DNA from: Eumeta japonica
Taxonomy: Eukaryota > Arthropoda > Insecta > Lepidoptera > Psychidae
Assembly: GCA_005406025.1 (NCBI GenBank)
Contig: BGZK01001195.1
Coordinates: 1 to 64,000, forward strand
Length of the DNA stretch: 64,000 nucleotides
Direction: 5' to 3'
Below are positions 1-12,080 of this stretch, piece by piece (the first letter of the stretch is position 1; every line of letters begins with the position of its first letter). The position numbers and the translations under genes were made by a program. The notes below the pieces were generated by a model. That model did not search any database. It was not told the origin of the DNA and saw nothing but the letters and a program-made list of their open reading frames with translations.

Positions 1-5
1 ATATA

Positions 6-292
6 TATAAGATAATAATATTATTGAGGATTTTCAAAATAAACCACAAATTGTTTCTCTGAAAATACAAAGTTTTGTTTATTAAAACACACATTTATAA
101 CAATCATATTTTAACTATACCAATTACATTTTTTCCTACCTGAAAATACAAAGAAACGACATTTAAAGTTCACTAATATCACCTCTTCAATTATACCTCT
201 TTATTTATCTCTTATAAGTTTTTCAAACAGTAAAATGCACAAACACAATCTAATCATCCGCCATTACAATACCGCGTCCTCGCCGCCGCTGC
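6..292 (-). repeat. 3' LTR of the Ty3/gypsy element (left copy)
   Basis: Direct-repeat partner of 4574-4855. It begins TATAAGATAATAATATTATT on the plus strand and ends CGCCGCCGCTGC, after which the two copies diverge (ATACCGATG here). Differences from the other copy are small indels in short repeats or homopolymers: an extra TAA, an extra CA, a TTTTTCC/TTTTTATCC difference and one extra T. I saw no clear substitutions. Confidence 0.9.
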
Positions 293-479
293 ATACCGAT
301 GTTCTATGACAGTCTAGAAACGCGCGAAGCGCAACAAATTTGAATTAATGAAATGTCATTTCATTATATCTCCCTCCGAGAGAAAATTCTAAATAATATA
401 TTTAAACAATGCACCTACAAGTTATCTTCATATTCGTTTTCTTCTACTTCATCTTCTGCTGTGACAGGGTGTAATTTTG

Positions 480-3320
480 TTATGTGGAATAAAGTTGATT
501 CTGTTTTGTGTTGCCGGTGTCAATCTTGTAAATGGAGTTCGATATTTTCTCTATTATCTTGAAAGGGCCTATTTTTAATTCGTCTAATTTCTTTCTATTA
601 AGTCTATTTCCATTTTCTACGTATACACTGTCTCCTATCTCGAACTCTTGCATCTTTCTATTTCTATCAAATATTTTTTGTTGTACTTGTGGGATTTTAT
701 TGTATTCTCTAATGCTAATATTCTATCAGCAATCCACTTGTCTTCCTTTCCTATTGTTTTAATTTCATTTGGTTTTGATACTGACATTTGTGCCATCCAG
801 TAAATACTTTGCAAAACCTGTAACCGTGTGTTCTGTTTCGTTGTATTTCTGTATACATTCTCTTGCTATTGTTGTCCATGTTCTCTTATTGTTTTTCATT
901 TATTCTACATCTTATTTTATTTACTATTGTTTGATTTAATCTTTCATTCAAGCCGTTCGAGAATGGTGTATTCACAGCTGTAAAATTAGTTTAATTTTAT
1001 TCTCCTGCAAATGTTGTTTGAATTCTCTTGAATTAATACCGGGTATTGATCTGTCAGAATTATTCCGATCTCATCTGTCTCTAGTATTTTCTTTGTTAGT
1101 TTTATAAAGTCATTTGCATTCTGTGTTTTGATGTCGCAATAAACGCATATCTTGTGTAGTGGTCTACTAAAGGTGTAGGTATTTCTTCGTTGTTCTAGAT
1201 CCTCCAAAACCACCTATAGTATCCATAGACATTATTTCGAATGGTTTTGTTGCTGGTCCCAGTTGTGACATTAAACCCAATTTTCCTTGACATCTTGATT
1301 TATTTTTTACATATTTCACATGTTTTACAAATATTTATGATATTTTTGTTAGGTTTTTAGCTGTATATATTGGGCTTATTTTTTTTGTAATTGTCTGATT
1401 CCAATATGGCATAAATCTTCATGTACATTTTTATAAATTTTTACTAAATTCTTCTGAGAGGATAATCTTTTCTCTCTTCATTTTTTTATATATATATTTT
1501 ATTTTTATATAGTAGATTTTGTTTTTTTCTTTTATTGTTTCATTTTTTCTTGGTCTTCAACTATATCTTTTATTTGTATTAAATTAACTATTTTCAATAA
1601 TTCCTCTTTGTTATCTTCTGATTCTAATACAGGGTTTCGACTCAAACAGTCTGCTTCTACATTCTCTTTTCCAGGTATATATTTTACTGTAAAGTCATAT
1701 TGAGATAGGTAATATGTGAGATCACCCAATTCTTCGTCTGTCCTGGATTTAATATTCATGTTCTCTAGAGGTTTGTGGTCTGAATAAATAGTGAAATGCT
1801 TTCCAATTAGCCAGTGTTGCCAATATTTAACTGCTTCTTATAGCTAAACATTCCAAGTATATAGCCTTTTTACGTTTTTGAGCTTCATTCAGTTTTTGAA
1901 AAATATGCCACCGGTTTGTCTTTACCATCCATTTGTGTCTGTTTTAGTATTTGATACCCTCTAGAGATCCATCTGTAAATATTTTTATTGGTAAATCTTT
2001 GTCGAAAATTTCCAACACAGGTTGAGAACATAAACATCTTTTTATTTGATTAAATGATTCTTCACACTTCTCTGACCACACAAACTTTTCATTTTTCTTA
2101 ATAAATTATGTAATGGGTCTAAAATAATTGCGCTTCTTGGTATGTATTCGTGGTAGAAGTTTATTTTTCCCAAAATTGTCGAATATTTTTTGCGTCTTAG
2201 GAGTTGGAAACTGTCTTATTGAGATTAAATTGTCTTTAGAGGTCTTACTGAATTGTTTTCGATTACATGGCCGAGGTACTTTACTGAACTCGAAGCAAAA
2301 GTACATTTTGTAAACTTCAATCTAAAGCCTTCTTTATTATTGCCTCCAATACATTTCTTATATGTCTTATATGTTCTTCAAAGGTGGTCGAATATATCAA
2401 AATATCATCAATATAGTTTATGGCGTATCCTGTAAGGTTGTGCTTTCTTAGAATATTGCTTAGAATTCTCTGGAAAATTGCTGGTGATGTTTTCAAGCCG
2501 AAAGGGAGACAGGTCCACTGAAAATGGCCATCTTGCGTGACAAATCCTGTCTTTTTATCTTGAAGTGGTATTGCCCAAAATGCCGAGTTTATGTCCAGTG
2601 TAGTAAAATACATACAATTTCTAGTTTTAGTAATTAAATCATCTATTAGCGGAAGGGTTGAGCTTGTGGAACAACAATTTTGTTTAGTTCTCTGAAATCT
2701 ACACACAGACGGGATTTTCTATTTTCACCTTTTTAAATGCCAATGTCACTGGAGCAGCGAACGGACTGTATGATTCCTCTATTAAATTATTTCTTAGCAA
2801 CATGGCTATTTGCTCTTCAATTTCTAATCTATCTTATTGTACATCTGTATGGTCTTTTACTACAGTATCTATTTACTTGTAAATCTATGTGAGCCTCATA
2901 ATCTCTGACCGATCCTATATCATACTTGTCTTTAGCAAAATTGTTTTATATTCATTTATAATTTTCTCTATCAGTTTTCTTTTCATTATCTAAATGGTCT
3001 GTCAAACTTACAAATTCTTCTGTTTCCAAATATTCATTGAAATTTATTGCAAATGTTTTATATTCTTTTCTTCATTTATACTATCTTTAGACATTCTGTC
3101 CATTTTATTTGTTATTTTCTTTTGTTCTATCTGCAAGTCCTCATTTTGAGTTAATTTGAATTTCTTTATCATATCCAATCCGATTATAAAATCATCAAAA
3201 TCTTCATTTTCTACTATATGTACATCCACTTCTTTTCTCTAAATCAAATTTTTTACTTTTATTGTTATCAAGCCATCTGTCTTCTTCACACCATTAACCG
3301 TTTTCATATATGCTATATTC
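480..3320 (-). pseudogene. pol region: protease, reverse transcriptase, RNase H, integrase (frameshifted)
   Basis: The minus strand shows, in order: an aspartic-protease C-terminal motif F-I-I-G-L-D near 3180; the reverse transcriptase palm at 2317-2706 with T-T-L-D, the L-P-F-G-L motif and the catalytic Y-I-D-D; the end of RNase H at 1532-1759 with I-P-G-K-E-N and D-C-L-S-R; integrase core pieces at 900-1213 including T-D-Q-Y-P and, one frame over, P-F-S-N-G-L-N-E-R; and a K-I-G-P-F module near 560-700. Together these would copy the element's RNA and insert the cDNA. Single-base frame changes separate the blocks, while the protein sequence between breaks stays well conserved. As read, it cannot make a complete polyprotein. 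Confidence 0.88.
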
Positions 3321-3329
3321 ACATTATCC

Positions 3330-4523
3330 TTTTTCTTTTACTTTAATCAATCTTGAATTTATTAAAGAGATCTGTGAGCCTGAATCGTAAATGCCACTCA
3401 CTTCTAGTTTATTTTCTAATAAGAGCTTGATTTTGATTAATGGCGTGCTTACTCGTTTTTTCTCGGTGTTTATATCTACTTCAATTATGGAGTTGTTATT
3501 TACGTTTCTGATTTTGGAAATTTTTCAGATTCATTTTATTTTTCCTGAACCAACATGACTCCTCCGGATGGTATCTAATTCCTTTGTCTAGAGATTCACA
3601 AGTCTTACAGGACTTCTTCTCATTAGTTTTATTTTTATAAAAGGATGTACTACTCTTCATCATAGTTGGGTTTTCTTATACATCAACCTTCATATTTTCT
3701 TATTTCGTTGAACAAATCAGTGGTGTCGTTGAGTTCATCCCTGTTTAACTTTTGTAAGATGAACCCAGGTAAGCCTGTTGCGATAAGATCTATCATTGTT
3801 TTGGAGTCCATCGATTTGTTTACATCTAGTAGAAGTTCTTTTTTATAGCATAATCAATTAATAGTCCTTCTTTATATCTGAATGTGAAAGCATAAGTGAC
3901 TACATCCCATCCTCGGTTTTAAAGGTTTCTACAAATTTGTTTTTCCATTCAATCCATTCCGAATTTATTGATAGTTTTATGGCCATCGAGTTATACCAAT
4001 CCAAACAAGATTTTTCTAAAATAGTCGCAATATATCTATTTTTGTTTCATCTTTTATTATATTAAAGCGGTCACACTCTTTTCAAAATTCTCTATCCATT
4101 GCGTTGCATTAGAGTTCCTGCTTGTGAATTTTTCAATAATAAATTTCTCTGAAATATGTTTTAGGTTATGTTGATTTTCTTTCTTTGTTGTAGTTTCTAT
4201 TAATTTTCCAAGATATGTTGCAAATTATCATCTTTGCCGGTAGGTTTGTGCTCATTTCTTCTAAATACTGATCTAAAATTGCATATTACCTTCCTCATCC
4301 ATGTATGTTTGCTTAAGATCTTCATTTAATTTTATCCATATTTTTCTACTTTGATGCCTTTTCTTTATATTTTTTATTTTGGGAAGAGCTCAATTTTACA
4401 ATATGTGTATGATGAATTACCGGCTTCAGTTCATCCGGTAAAACATAATATTTTCCTTCTTCTGTAGATATTGACGTTATACTTAATACATTAGTTTTGC
4501 CATCATTTGAGGCTATCATCGTA
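3330..4523 (-). pseudogene. gag-like region of the Ty3/gypsy element
   Basis: On the minus strand a readable frame starts with an ATG near 4521 and runs in pieces to about 3500. Near 3540-3610 it encodes a nucleocapsid-type knuckle: C-K-T-C, nine residues, H-P-E-E-S-C (CX2C-X9-H-X4-C). Retrotransposon gag proteins use such knuckles to package RNA. Frame changes and stops break the reading, so no intact gag is present. The call rests on position between the 5' LTR and protease and on the knuckle; the capsid part is not recognisable by eye. Confidence 0.65.
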
Positions 4524-4573
4524 AATTCGATTGCAGCCGGTCCATATTGTTTTAGTTAACGAAAATGTCGTTT

Positions 4574-4855
4574 TATAAGATAATATTATTGAGGATTTTC
4601 AAAATAAACCACAAATTGTTTCTCTGAAAATACAAAGTTTTGTTTATTAAAACACATTTATAACAATCATATTTTAACTATACCAATTACATTTTTATCC
4701 TACCTGAAAATACAAAGAAACGACATTTAAAGTTCACTAATATCACCTCTTCAATTATACCTCTTTATTTATCTCTTATAAGTTTTCAAACAGTAAAATG
4801 CACAAACACAATCTAATCATCCGCCATTACAATACCGCGTCCTCGCCGCCGCTGC
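4574..4855 (-). repeat. 5' LTR of the Ty3/gypsy element (right copy)
   Basis: Direct-repeat partner of 6-292. In element orientation it starts GCAGCGGCGGCGAGGACGC and ends ...TCTTATA, followed by the gag leader. The right flank is GCTATATATATATGCG, which resembles the (TA)n at the start of the window and fits insertion into TA-rich DNA. Confidence 0.88.
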
Positions 4856-7516
4856 GCTATATATATATGCGTATACTTTTCTGAAGTGTTCTAATTCGCG
4901 CCCCAAAAGTAATTTCATATTTTAAATTCTTTCATTTATATTGCACATCTCTGTTGGTGTCACATTATTAAATTTACGATATTCTGCCACTCTGAATAGC
5001 TTGCAGATTTTTAAGCGCAGTTGTACCAGATTCCAAAACGCTTTCGCCGCTTCCATTATGCATGCCTATTTTATACCTATTTTACGACGCTTCTCATGGT
5101 TAAACTTCCTGGCAACCGGTTCGTGCCTCTATATTTTTCTACACTACGAAAAGCATAGTTGACTTTATTGGCCTGAGGTTATTAACGCCGCCCGTGAATA
5201 TTAACTGTCATGGCTGCCAGCAGATTTTCCCTCAAAAATAGGTGAATTTTATTTTGTTTTAATTGATGCTGTGTTAATTATAAAACAGGTATTTATTAAC
5301 CTAGGTACAATTAAAAAACACACACTAGCTCACCATGTTCAGATCAGTTTAATTTCAAAATGCTTGTATTTCCAGTGATTATTAATACACGTGTTCAAAT
5401 TGATTCAAAATTCGAAAACAGTTAATATTTACTTGCGTCCAAAATACTTACAGCCTAGGTCAAGTAAAACAAAGCGAGTAAATGTATACATTCTTGGATA
5501 TTTATATTATTATTTACATTATGCTGATTGTTATTGGCAACAAGTGCAACAACAATGTAAGACAGGTTCAAGTTCAACATCGGTTATGAATAGAATTGCG
5601 AAACAGGACGAGTGGCAAAGTGGTAAAACTGAATAGTAATGTACATTTTCAGTATTAAGACGTATTTCAAGTGCTGTTCATGGACCCATGAAATAAAGAT
5701 ATATTTGAATTGACCTCCACATCAGGGTCAAGAGAGATTAAGTGAGATCCTTTATATGGTTTTACTGGTATGTGTGGTGGCATGTGAATTGAGGAGCCAG
5801 AACCGAGATTTGGTTGGTTGTGAATAACGTTGTCAGTGATATAAAAACGAAAAAAAAAAGCCGTTGTATGTCCATGCGGATGAGCCGCGGTTTATTATAC
5901 ATGTTTAGAACAGCATCGGAATCTAGATCGGGACCAGCCGGAATCGACATCGAAATCTGAATCAGAACTGTATTAAATTTCACCACGTCAGATTCACATT
6001 TTAGTGGACAAAAATGTAGTAAAAAATGGCGGGACACCGTTTGTGCTTTATTTTCCTTTTCTTTAAAAACGTTGTCTATTCAATAGCACTAAAACTAGCC
6101 AGATAAAACAGTACAACTAATGAGATTTTACTGCAACTTTTTAGTTATAATACGAAAAACTTTTTTCATTGTTAAAGATAGTTTTTAACCTATCGTGCTG
6201 TAACCTAACTACAGTTGTCGATTATTTATAAATGTTGATAAACATTCATGATATGATATGATATGCTCACATTAGTATTCATGAACAACACTAAAATGGT
6301 GCTTTTAATGCGTTTTTGTGACTGTCATTTTGTATGTGAATTTAAAAATAGAATCGCATATTGACGTCCATGAATAATGGCGTTAGTTGTTTAGTTTTAT
6401 AATATGATGCAGAAAGCATTGTTCCTAAACCACTAGACACGATTGCAATTTTGTTTATGCTATGTACCTGAACAGAATTATTTTATTACATATATTAATA
6501 TTGCAATTAATAAAATATCTTACGCCGGTCCACTGAGGCAGTCAGTTAATTAAATGCATATATGTAACCTTGCCCGAAAATTATTAAACGGATGGTAAAA
6601 TACAGTCATCAAATGTTTGCATGACGGCGAGTCGGAGATAGTTTTCGATATATCTGACTGTGCTGTCGGGGTTGTTTATATTTACTGCTGGAAAAAGTCA
6701 AGTTAATGGTACGCTTTATGACTTCTACCGCCCTTGCGGGTTATTATGCGAACGTGAAGAACTCTGTCACAGACGTTGGGACGTTAATATCGACTAGACA
6801 CAAAGAGGCCAAGGCGAAGGGAGGCTGTGTTGCGGCATCGAGGTCGTCTATGTAGAAAAACAATCTTAGAAGATTTTATAACTCAATTGTAGAACTCCAC
6901 GTTTCAAGAATGTCATAGATAAAAAGCAGATTCCAAAACAAACGAGAATAGTTGAGAGTTAGTAATTGAAAAATGTGTGTAGACCAATATGTCTTCTATA
7001 AAACATGAAATTTAATGTATATGAAAAGAAGTATATAGTGTGTATAAAACCATACCCAATTTTTATTATCTTACGTGGCCGTCATTAGCTCTACACTAAG
7101 CTCAACGCAAAACGGTCTAACAGATAGTGGAACTGTTATGGTATTTAGTTACTACCTAGCTGCGTCGCGCCGTTTTACACTTCGGCGCCGGTTGGAGCTG
7201 CGCGCGCACGAGGCAGGCGGCCGCCGGGCGCCGCGTCTGCTGCGCCGCTGCTGTCATGTTAATGGTTCCAAAATGCGAACTGAATCTCTTCGAGAATAGC
7301 GTTCCTTAGATTCGATGGAATAACGAACTTATGCCCTTTCATAACTATTCCATTTTGGACGGATATTTGAGTACGATGTTGACGATAAGAATAATATAGG
7401 ATTTTTAATTTTCTTTGTCCAGTCCTTAAGAACATAAGTGATAACTTTTTTTAAAATACTATTCGATTTCTTTCTTTAACCTACCCAGTGTTACGGGTAG
7501 TCCCTCCGCTTAATAA
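4856..7516. other. Intergenic stretch without a recognised gene
   Basis: AT-rich sequence with only short, unconvincing reading frames on both strands. A quasi-periodic purine stretch with repeated GGAATC/GAATC/GGAC words lies at 5905-5990. A GC-rich island at 7165-7255 has many CpG dinucleotides and stands out sharply. I see no splice-consistent coding exon and no TIR or LTR structure. Confidence 0.5.
7165..7255. other. GC- and CpG-rich island
   Basis: About 90 bp of very GC-rich sequence (CGGCGCCGGTTGG, GGCGGCCGCCGGGCGCCGCG) in an otherwise AT-rich region. It is translatable in one frame but with a low-complexity Arg/Ala/Leu composition and no recognisable domain. It may be a regulatory island or part of an unrecognised repeat. 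Confidence 0.4.
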
Positions 7517-8650
7517 TCCGATAGAAAGACAATTAGTTTAAACTAAATCTCGGACTAATTCCGGAGTAATATTTTTCTTTTGTAACTTATAAAGTACATC
7601 ACATACTTTTGTAATAAATTTTGGCGTTGCCCTGGACAGAATCAAAGGTGTTCTCAAATCTAACCACAACTCTAGTTGGTAAAAATTCTAGTGCATTTCA
7701 TAAACACATCTATGTCGCTAAGTGTTGGATAACTCCATACTCTCATTTTATAACATATTAGACAATATGAATAAGAATAAATGCAGAAAAAGGTAGCAAT
7801 TGTTCCATCACTATGGAAAGTAAATTTAAGTCACCTTTTTCAAAATGTAGAAGTCACTTGTACATAAACGAATGTAACATAACAGAGTCTAACACATTAA
7901 TCGACATGTGTCGGAGCTGGAAGCGTTTGAACATTCTAGCCTTTACAGAGGCCGCGAGAATCAATTCTAAATTTTGTGAGAAGGTACATGTCGTAGTAGT
8001 GACTATTATAGCATGCAGATAGACCGTGCGATTATGTGGAAATCTTATTTCTATGAATTATGCTATCAACTCGGCGCGTGCTCGCTACGTCCCGCGAAGG
8101 GGTGGGGCGCGGGTGCACAGATCGAAAAACGCGTGTAGCGACTTACGCTCTGTTTTTGCGCGGAGTAATATCATTATATCACACTATATACAGGTTACTT
8201 GAAATGTGACGTATTCTTGCTAAGGGGTAATAGATGAGGTCAAAAGCAATTAATTTGATTATATAATGTTGTGTCCCATAACTCAACGGTTATTGAGCTA
8301 GGTGAGATTTCATATTTTTTAGATTCTGTTGTTACATTTGTTTGCGTACAAGTGACTCCCACATTTTGAAAAAGGTGACGTAAATTTATTTTCTATGGTG
8401 CTGGAACAATTGCTGTCTTTTTCTACATTAATTATTATTCTCATTGTCTAATCTGTTATAAAATGAGAGTATGGAGTTATCCAACACTTAGCGACATAGA
8501 TGTGTTTATGAAATGCACTAGGATTCTGTCTAAGGCAACGCGAAAATCTGTTAGAAAAGTATGTAAGTGATTAAAAACGGTGTACTTTATAAATTACAAA
8601 GAAAACATTCACTCGGGAATTATCAGCCTTTCAAATTTATTTCTATCGGA
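7517..8650. repeat. Foldback element: long inverted repeat with 430-bp spacer
   Basis: The left arm (7517-7890) is the reverse complement of the right arm (8321-8650) over about 330-370 bp. Shared blocks include TCCGATAGAAA at the outer ends, TATAAAGTACA, TAGTGCATTTCATAAACACA, CTAAGTGTTGGATAACTCCA and GTCACTTGTAC. The left arm has about 44 bp absent from the right arm (7646-7689). The spacer contains a GC-rich segment at 8070-8165. No transposase is encoded; a short plus-strand frame over the left arm has no recognisable domain. Structure fits a non-autonomous foldback or long-TIR DNA element. No clear target-site duplication was found. Confidence 0.85.
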
Positions 8651-8992
8651 CTAAAAATAAAATTGACATAGCCGGCCCGTTCGACGCCGGCGTAGCCCGC
8701 CGCCGCCGCCCGCGCCGCCCCGCTCGATGTCGCCGCTCGCGATAGATAATTCGCATTATTTTCTGTACTCCGCACGTCTTCATTTTTATAATTGTAGGCC
8801 GAATTATAATTGTAGCCGAAAAATTGCATGACGTTGTCGTCGGTTAGCCGAAACTTCGGGAACACCTTAATTAGGTCGGAATGTCGATACCGACGGTTTA
8901 TGATCCGTGCGTAAAACGAACGGATCCGACTCCGACTTAGCGTATAAAAACTGATGAAAAGGCGAACTCCGGAAATAATAGCCGTAGCTACC

Positions 8993-9122
8993 TTTTTTTT
9001 TTTTTGCAGTTCTCCCCATGCGAAAGGGGCTGGGAAGGAGGAGAAAAACCCATTATGGGCCGCCCATGCGCCCGGGCACACAGGTGTGTCCGATCTCTCA
9101 CAGACTAAAAACCTCCTAAACA
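8993..9122 (-). mobile_element. Retroposon 3'-end fragment with A tail (LINE/SINE type)
   Basis: On the minus strand this reads GTTTAGGAGGTTTTTAGTCT, a GC-rich body with CCCGGGCGCATGGGCGGCCC, then GGGGAGAACTGC followed by 13 A residues (plus-strand T run 8993-9005). A compact GC-rich body ending in an A run is what a 5'-truncated retroposed copy looks like. The start motif resembles 3' UTRs of R1-group LINEs as I remember them, but that is not verified. No target-site duplication was established. Confidence 0.5.
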
Positions 9123-9159
9123 TCTTGTTTCTTTTCGAATTTCGGCATATGTATTTCCT

Positions 9160-9296
9160 CTCGGCGAGCGTGAGTGCGCGCGAGGCGTACGTGACGGGGC
9201 GTTCGCAGCCGCGCGGCGCCCGGCCCCATCGGCGACGCGTGCGTCCACCGCCAGGCCGGCGCGGCCGCCGGGTCGTAGTGCACCATTACTCTGTCC
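9160..9296. other. GC- and CpG-rich island
   Basis: Dense CpG sequence (GCGTACGTGACGGGGCGTTC, GCGCGGCGCCCGGCCCC) bounded by AT-rich DNA. A comparable but shorter island lies at 8674-8745 (GCCCGCCGCCGCCGCCCGCG). Reading frames through both are low-complexity Arg/Ala/Pro on either strand, and I do not accept them as genes. They may be regulatory or repeat-derived. Confidence 0.4.
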
Positions 9297-9685
9297 GACA
9301 TTAAAAAAGATTTAATTTTCTTAAATGCCGTGTCAGGGTCCAGGTTAATGCGTATTTCGTGTTCTTTTGTAATAGGAAATACAATGGACTAAGAACGGAA
9401 AACGCTTCGGGTATAACTATAATAAATAACTAACCCCAAAACACGTCGTAATTCATGTAAATTTTTTATACCCGGACATTCTAATATTGCTTTTACTTTA
9501 TCTGTTTTTTTTTTATATTCCGTTTTTATTTATTGTATTTCCTAAATAATTTGGAAAAACTAGCATTTTTCCTTGTGCAATGTCAATCCCGCGTTTTAGA
9601 ATTTACGCAGTAGTGAAGTATTGCGTAAATTCTAAAACCGTTGAAGATGTTCTTTTTTATTTTTTCCAAAAGTTAGACAATTTTT

Positions 9686-10412
9686 TTAATACGTTATTTG
9701 TAAACTGCTCAAGACGACAAGTGTCCACAGGCACAATTTTAATCTTACATTTAAACATTTTTTAGAATTAATTTCAAACGTAACCAGCCGTCCACAATGG
9801 TCAGATGATAATTTATTTATAACCGACTGAAATTCTGGTTTAATATTCGTAAATATATTATCGAGACAGGATGAGGAAGTAGCTGTGAAGCTGGTCAGTT
9901 CAAAATATAAATTCACTAAATAATAACATTGGAGTAGGGATGTAATAATTGTAGTGCACAGAAAAGGATTTTTAAAGAATAAATTTATATTAAAATCTCC
10001 GCAAAAAGCATTAAATTTAATATTATCACTTATTTTGTATAAAATATCATCCATTACTTTTTCGAAGAGGTCATACGATGACTTTGGAGGTCTGTATACG
10101 CTTAATAAAACAAGCCGATCTAGTTCTATGCAGGCCACTTCAATAGTTCGCGCAAAAGATAGGTTCACAATATCTGGTTGTTCTTTGTGTTTTATATTGT
10201 TTTTACTATTATTGGATAGATTTTTCTCTGCTGAACGAATTTGCTACCTGGTGCACACTGAAGTTAAAAATGAACTGGTGACTTTTAAGCCAATGTTCTG
10301 TAATACATAATATGTCAATATCATTATAATGTATGTATAATTCCATTTCGAGTTTCTTGCTTGACATCCCTTGTAGATTTTGATGTACCAGATTAGGTGT
10401 ATATTTTTTTGT
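9686..10412 (-). pseudogene. Non-LTR retrotransposon endonuclease (EEP) domain, truncated
   Basis: The minus strand encodes most of an apurinic-like endonuclease of a LINE. Starting near 10412: H-Q-N-L-Q-G and D-I-D-I-L-C-I-T-E-H-W-L (catalytic Glu region), a stop near 10205, then V-Y-R-P-P, the metal-binding G-D-F-N-I-N-L, L-D-N-I-F-T-N and the terminal S-S-D-H. These motifs in this order are diagnostic for LINE endonucleases, which nick target DNA to prime reverse transcription. No reverse transcriptase follows below 9686, so only the 5' half of ORF2 survives. The internal stop and missing RT show it is dead. Confidence 0.85.
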
Positions 10413-10695
10413 GCATTGAATTGGTCATATAAGTAATAAAATGACTTACTAATTGTTGTAAGATAATTTTTTAATGAAAATAATTCCTTCTTGTCAAAAA
10501 AAAATATTTACAAATAATCTTATTGGTGACTATGATATTATATTACGCCATTTTATTAGAATGGCGATATGTCAATGTTTGGACTTTTGTATTCAATTTT
10601 AGTCGATAATTATTTATTTTTGTGACAAGCTTTGGCCGAATGGATAAGCAAACAAAATTACTTTATTTACATTGTCTATAGTATTTAGTTTTGCG

Positions 10696-10698
<3 letters not shown>

Positions 10699-10750
<52 letters not shown>
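10699..10750. repeat. (AT)n microsatellite
   Basis: About 26 uninterrupted AT dinucleotides. Shorter TA/CA tracts occur elsewhere: 20052-20070, 24718-24731 (CA), 45810-45829 and 56189-56214. Confidence 0.97.
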
Positions 10751-10752
<2 letters not shown>

Positions 10753-12080
10753 TATCAATCTTTTCCCTTCTACCAATTGAAATTATAATTGTAGAATTCG
10801 AATGAAAATTTGTTATAACATTTTTCTTCGTTATTTTATCATCTGAAGCTTCTGGCATACAAATATGTTTTTCCCGACTAAACGACGGCCGAGCTGAAAG
10901 TCCATCGACTTTCATATATAATACGTTTTTAAATGATCTTAAAGTTTCTTTAATCATTTTTGTTTTGAATGACCGTTTAGAATTTATAATAATTTAAAAG
11001 TTGACAAATTAAATTTTGGAAATAGCTGTGATAAAGTTCTTATAATTGTATAATAGGTCAGTCACATTAACGTGAAAAATAGTAATAGTAAAACTAGAAT
11101 AACGACCATAAAATCCAAAATGGCAGTAAAGATGAAAAAAATTTTTAAGTCATATTGAGTGACATATCAATGAATAGGCCTTTCAAAACCAAGATGTTGT
11201 TTTCTAAACCATCTTACAGAAATAACTTTCATTTGAGAATTACATAACTTGAATTTATATTATTAGGCTTACATTTAGGCAGAATTACAAATATAACAAA
11301 TATTTGTCTCTGACAGCAAATATTCGTTATATTTAATTAAATGATTTTTACACTATTTTGTCTCCATCTTTTTAGTTCATTTTTCGCAGTCAGGTTTTTC
11401 ATTGTTTTTTTTGTACTTGAGTTCATTTTCGTGTAGAGCTCGAGATTTGTGAATTTTTAATGTAGAGGATTTAATATAGTACCGAAAGATGCGTAATTGA
11501 AAAGCCTATAATACTACTAAAAAATGGAAAAAGTAATAACTTATACAAACAAAATAAAAAAATACAAATTTTCCACCTATTTTTCGAACAATTAATCTCT
11601 AATTTCTTAAACATGGAAAAGATTATTACATTTTTGACCAAAAGCAATCTGGAATATTAAATTGAGTAACGTTTGAGCCTATAATAATTAAAATCAGCTG
11701 ATTTTTAAGGAAAATACTTTTTACAAAAAAATTAATGTCAGATTACACTTTACGTACGATTTCACAAAAAGTCATGATATGTACAAGGGAAGTTTACAAT
11801 ATGCATTGTTTTAATTTTAAGTTTAATCAAGACTTGTCTTTTTTGAGAAATAGGCATCACTCATATGATGCACATTACCTAATGGCTATATATTATGAGA
11901 TATATAGATAAAGATTTCCTATACCTACCCAAGGGTAGATATAGGATATCTGATAAAGGGAGAATTAATCAAGGGGGAGTGGGGTGATGCGGGGAGGAGT
12001 TATCATTATCACTCAAAATTACAATTCATTGAATGAAACGCAACAGCAGTAACTGTTACTTCATATCTATATACTGCGAG
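10751..12080. other. AT-rich intergenic stretch, nothing recognised
   Basis: No coding frame with recognisable content on either strand, no structured repeat noticed. Many short homopolymer tracts. Confidence 0.5.

Larger units (their letters stand above)
6..4855 (-). mobile_element. Ty3/gypsy-type LTR retrotransposon, full length, reading frames broken
   Basis: Two near-identical repeats of about 285 bp (6-292 and 4574-4855) bound 4.3 kb that codes on the minus strand. Reading from high to low coordinates there is a gag-like region with a CCHC knuckle, an aspartic-protease-like segment, reverse transcriptase, RNase H and an integrase ending in a GPF module. This PR-RT-RH-IN order is the Ty3/gypsy order. 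No envelope-like frame follows the integrase, so it looks like an ordinary intracellular retrotransposon. Both flanks are (TA)n-rich, so the target-site duplication cannot be defined. No clear tRNA-primer complement was found next to the 5' LTR. All frames are interrupted by frameshifts. Confidence 0.9.

Noticed and set aside
8623..9123. A 166-codon minus-strand frame
   Set aside because: It runs through the A tail of a retroposed fragment (poly-Lys) and a CpG-rich Ala/Arg stretch. Nothing resembles a domain, and the frame joins unrelated sequence types.
10685..10957. A 90-codon minus-strand frame with Ile-Tyr repeats
   Set aside because: The repeat is the translated (AT)n microsatellite.
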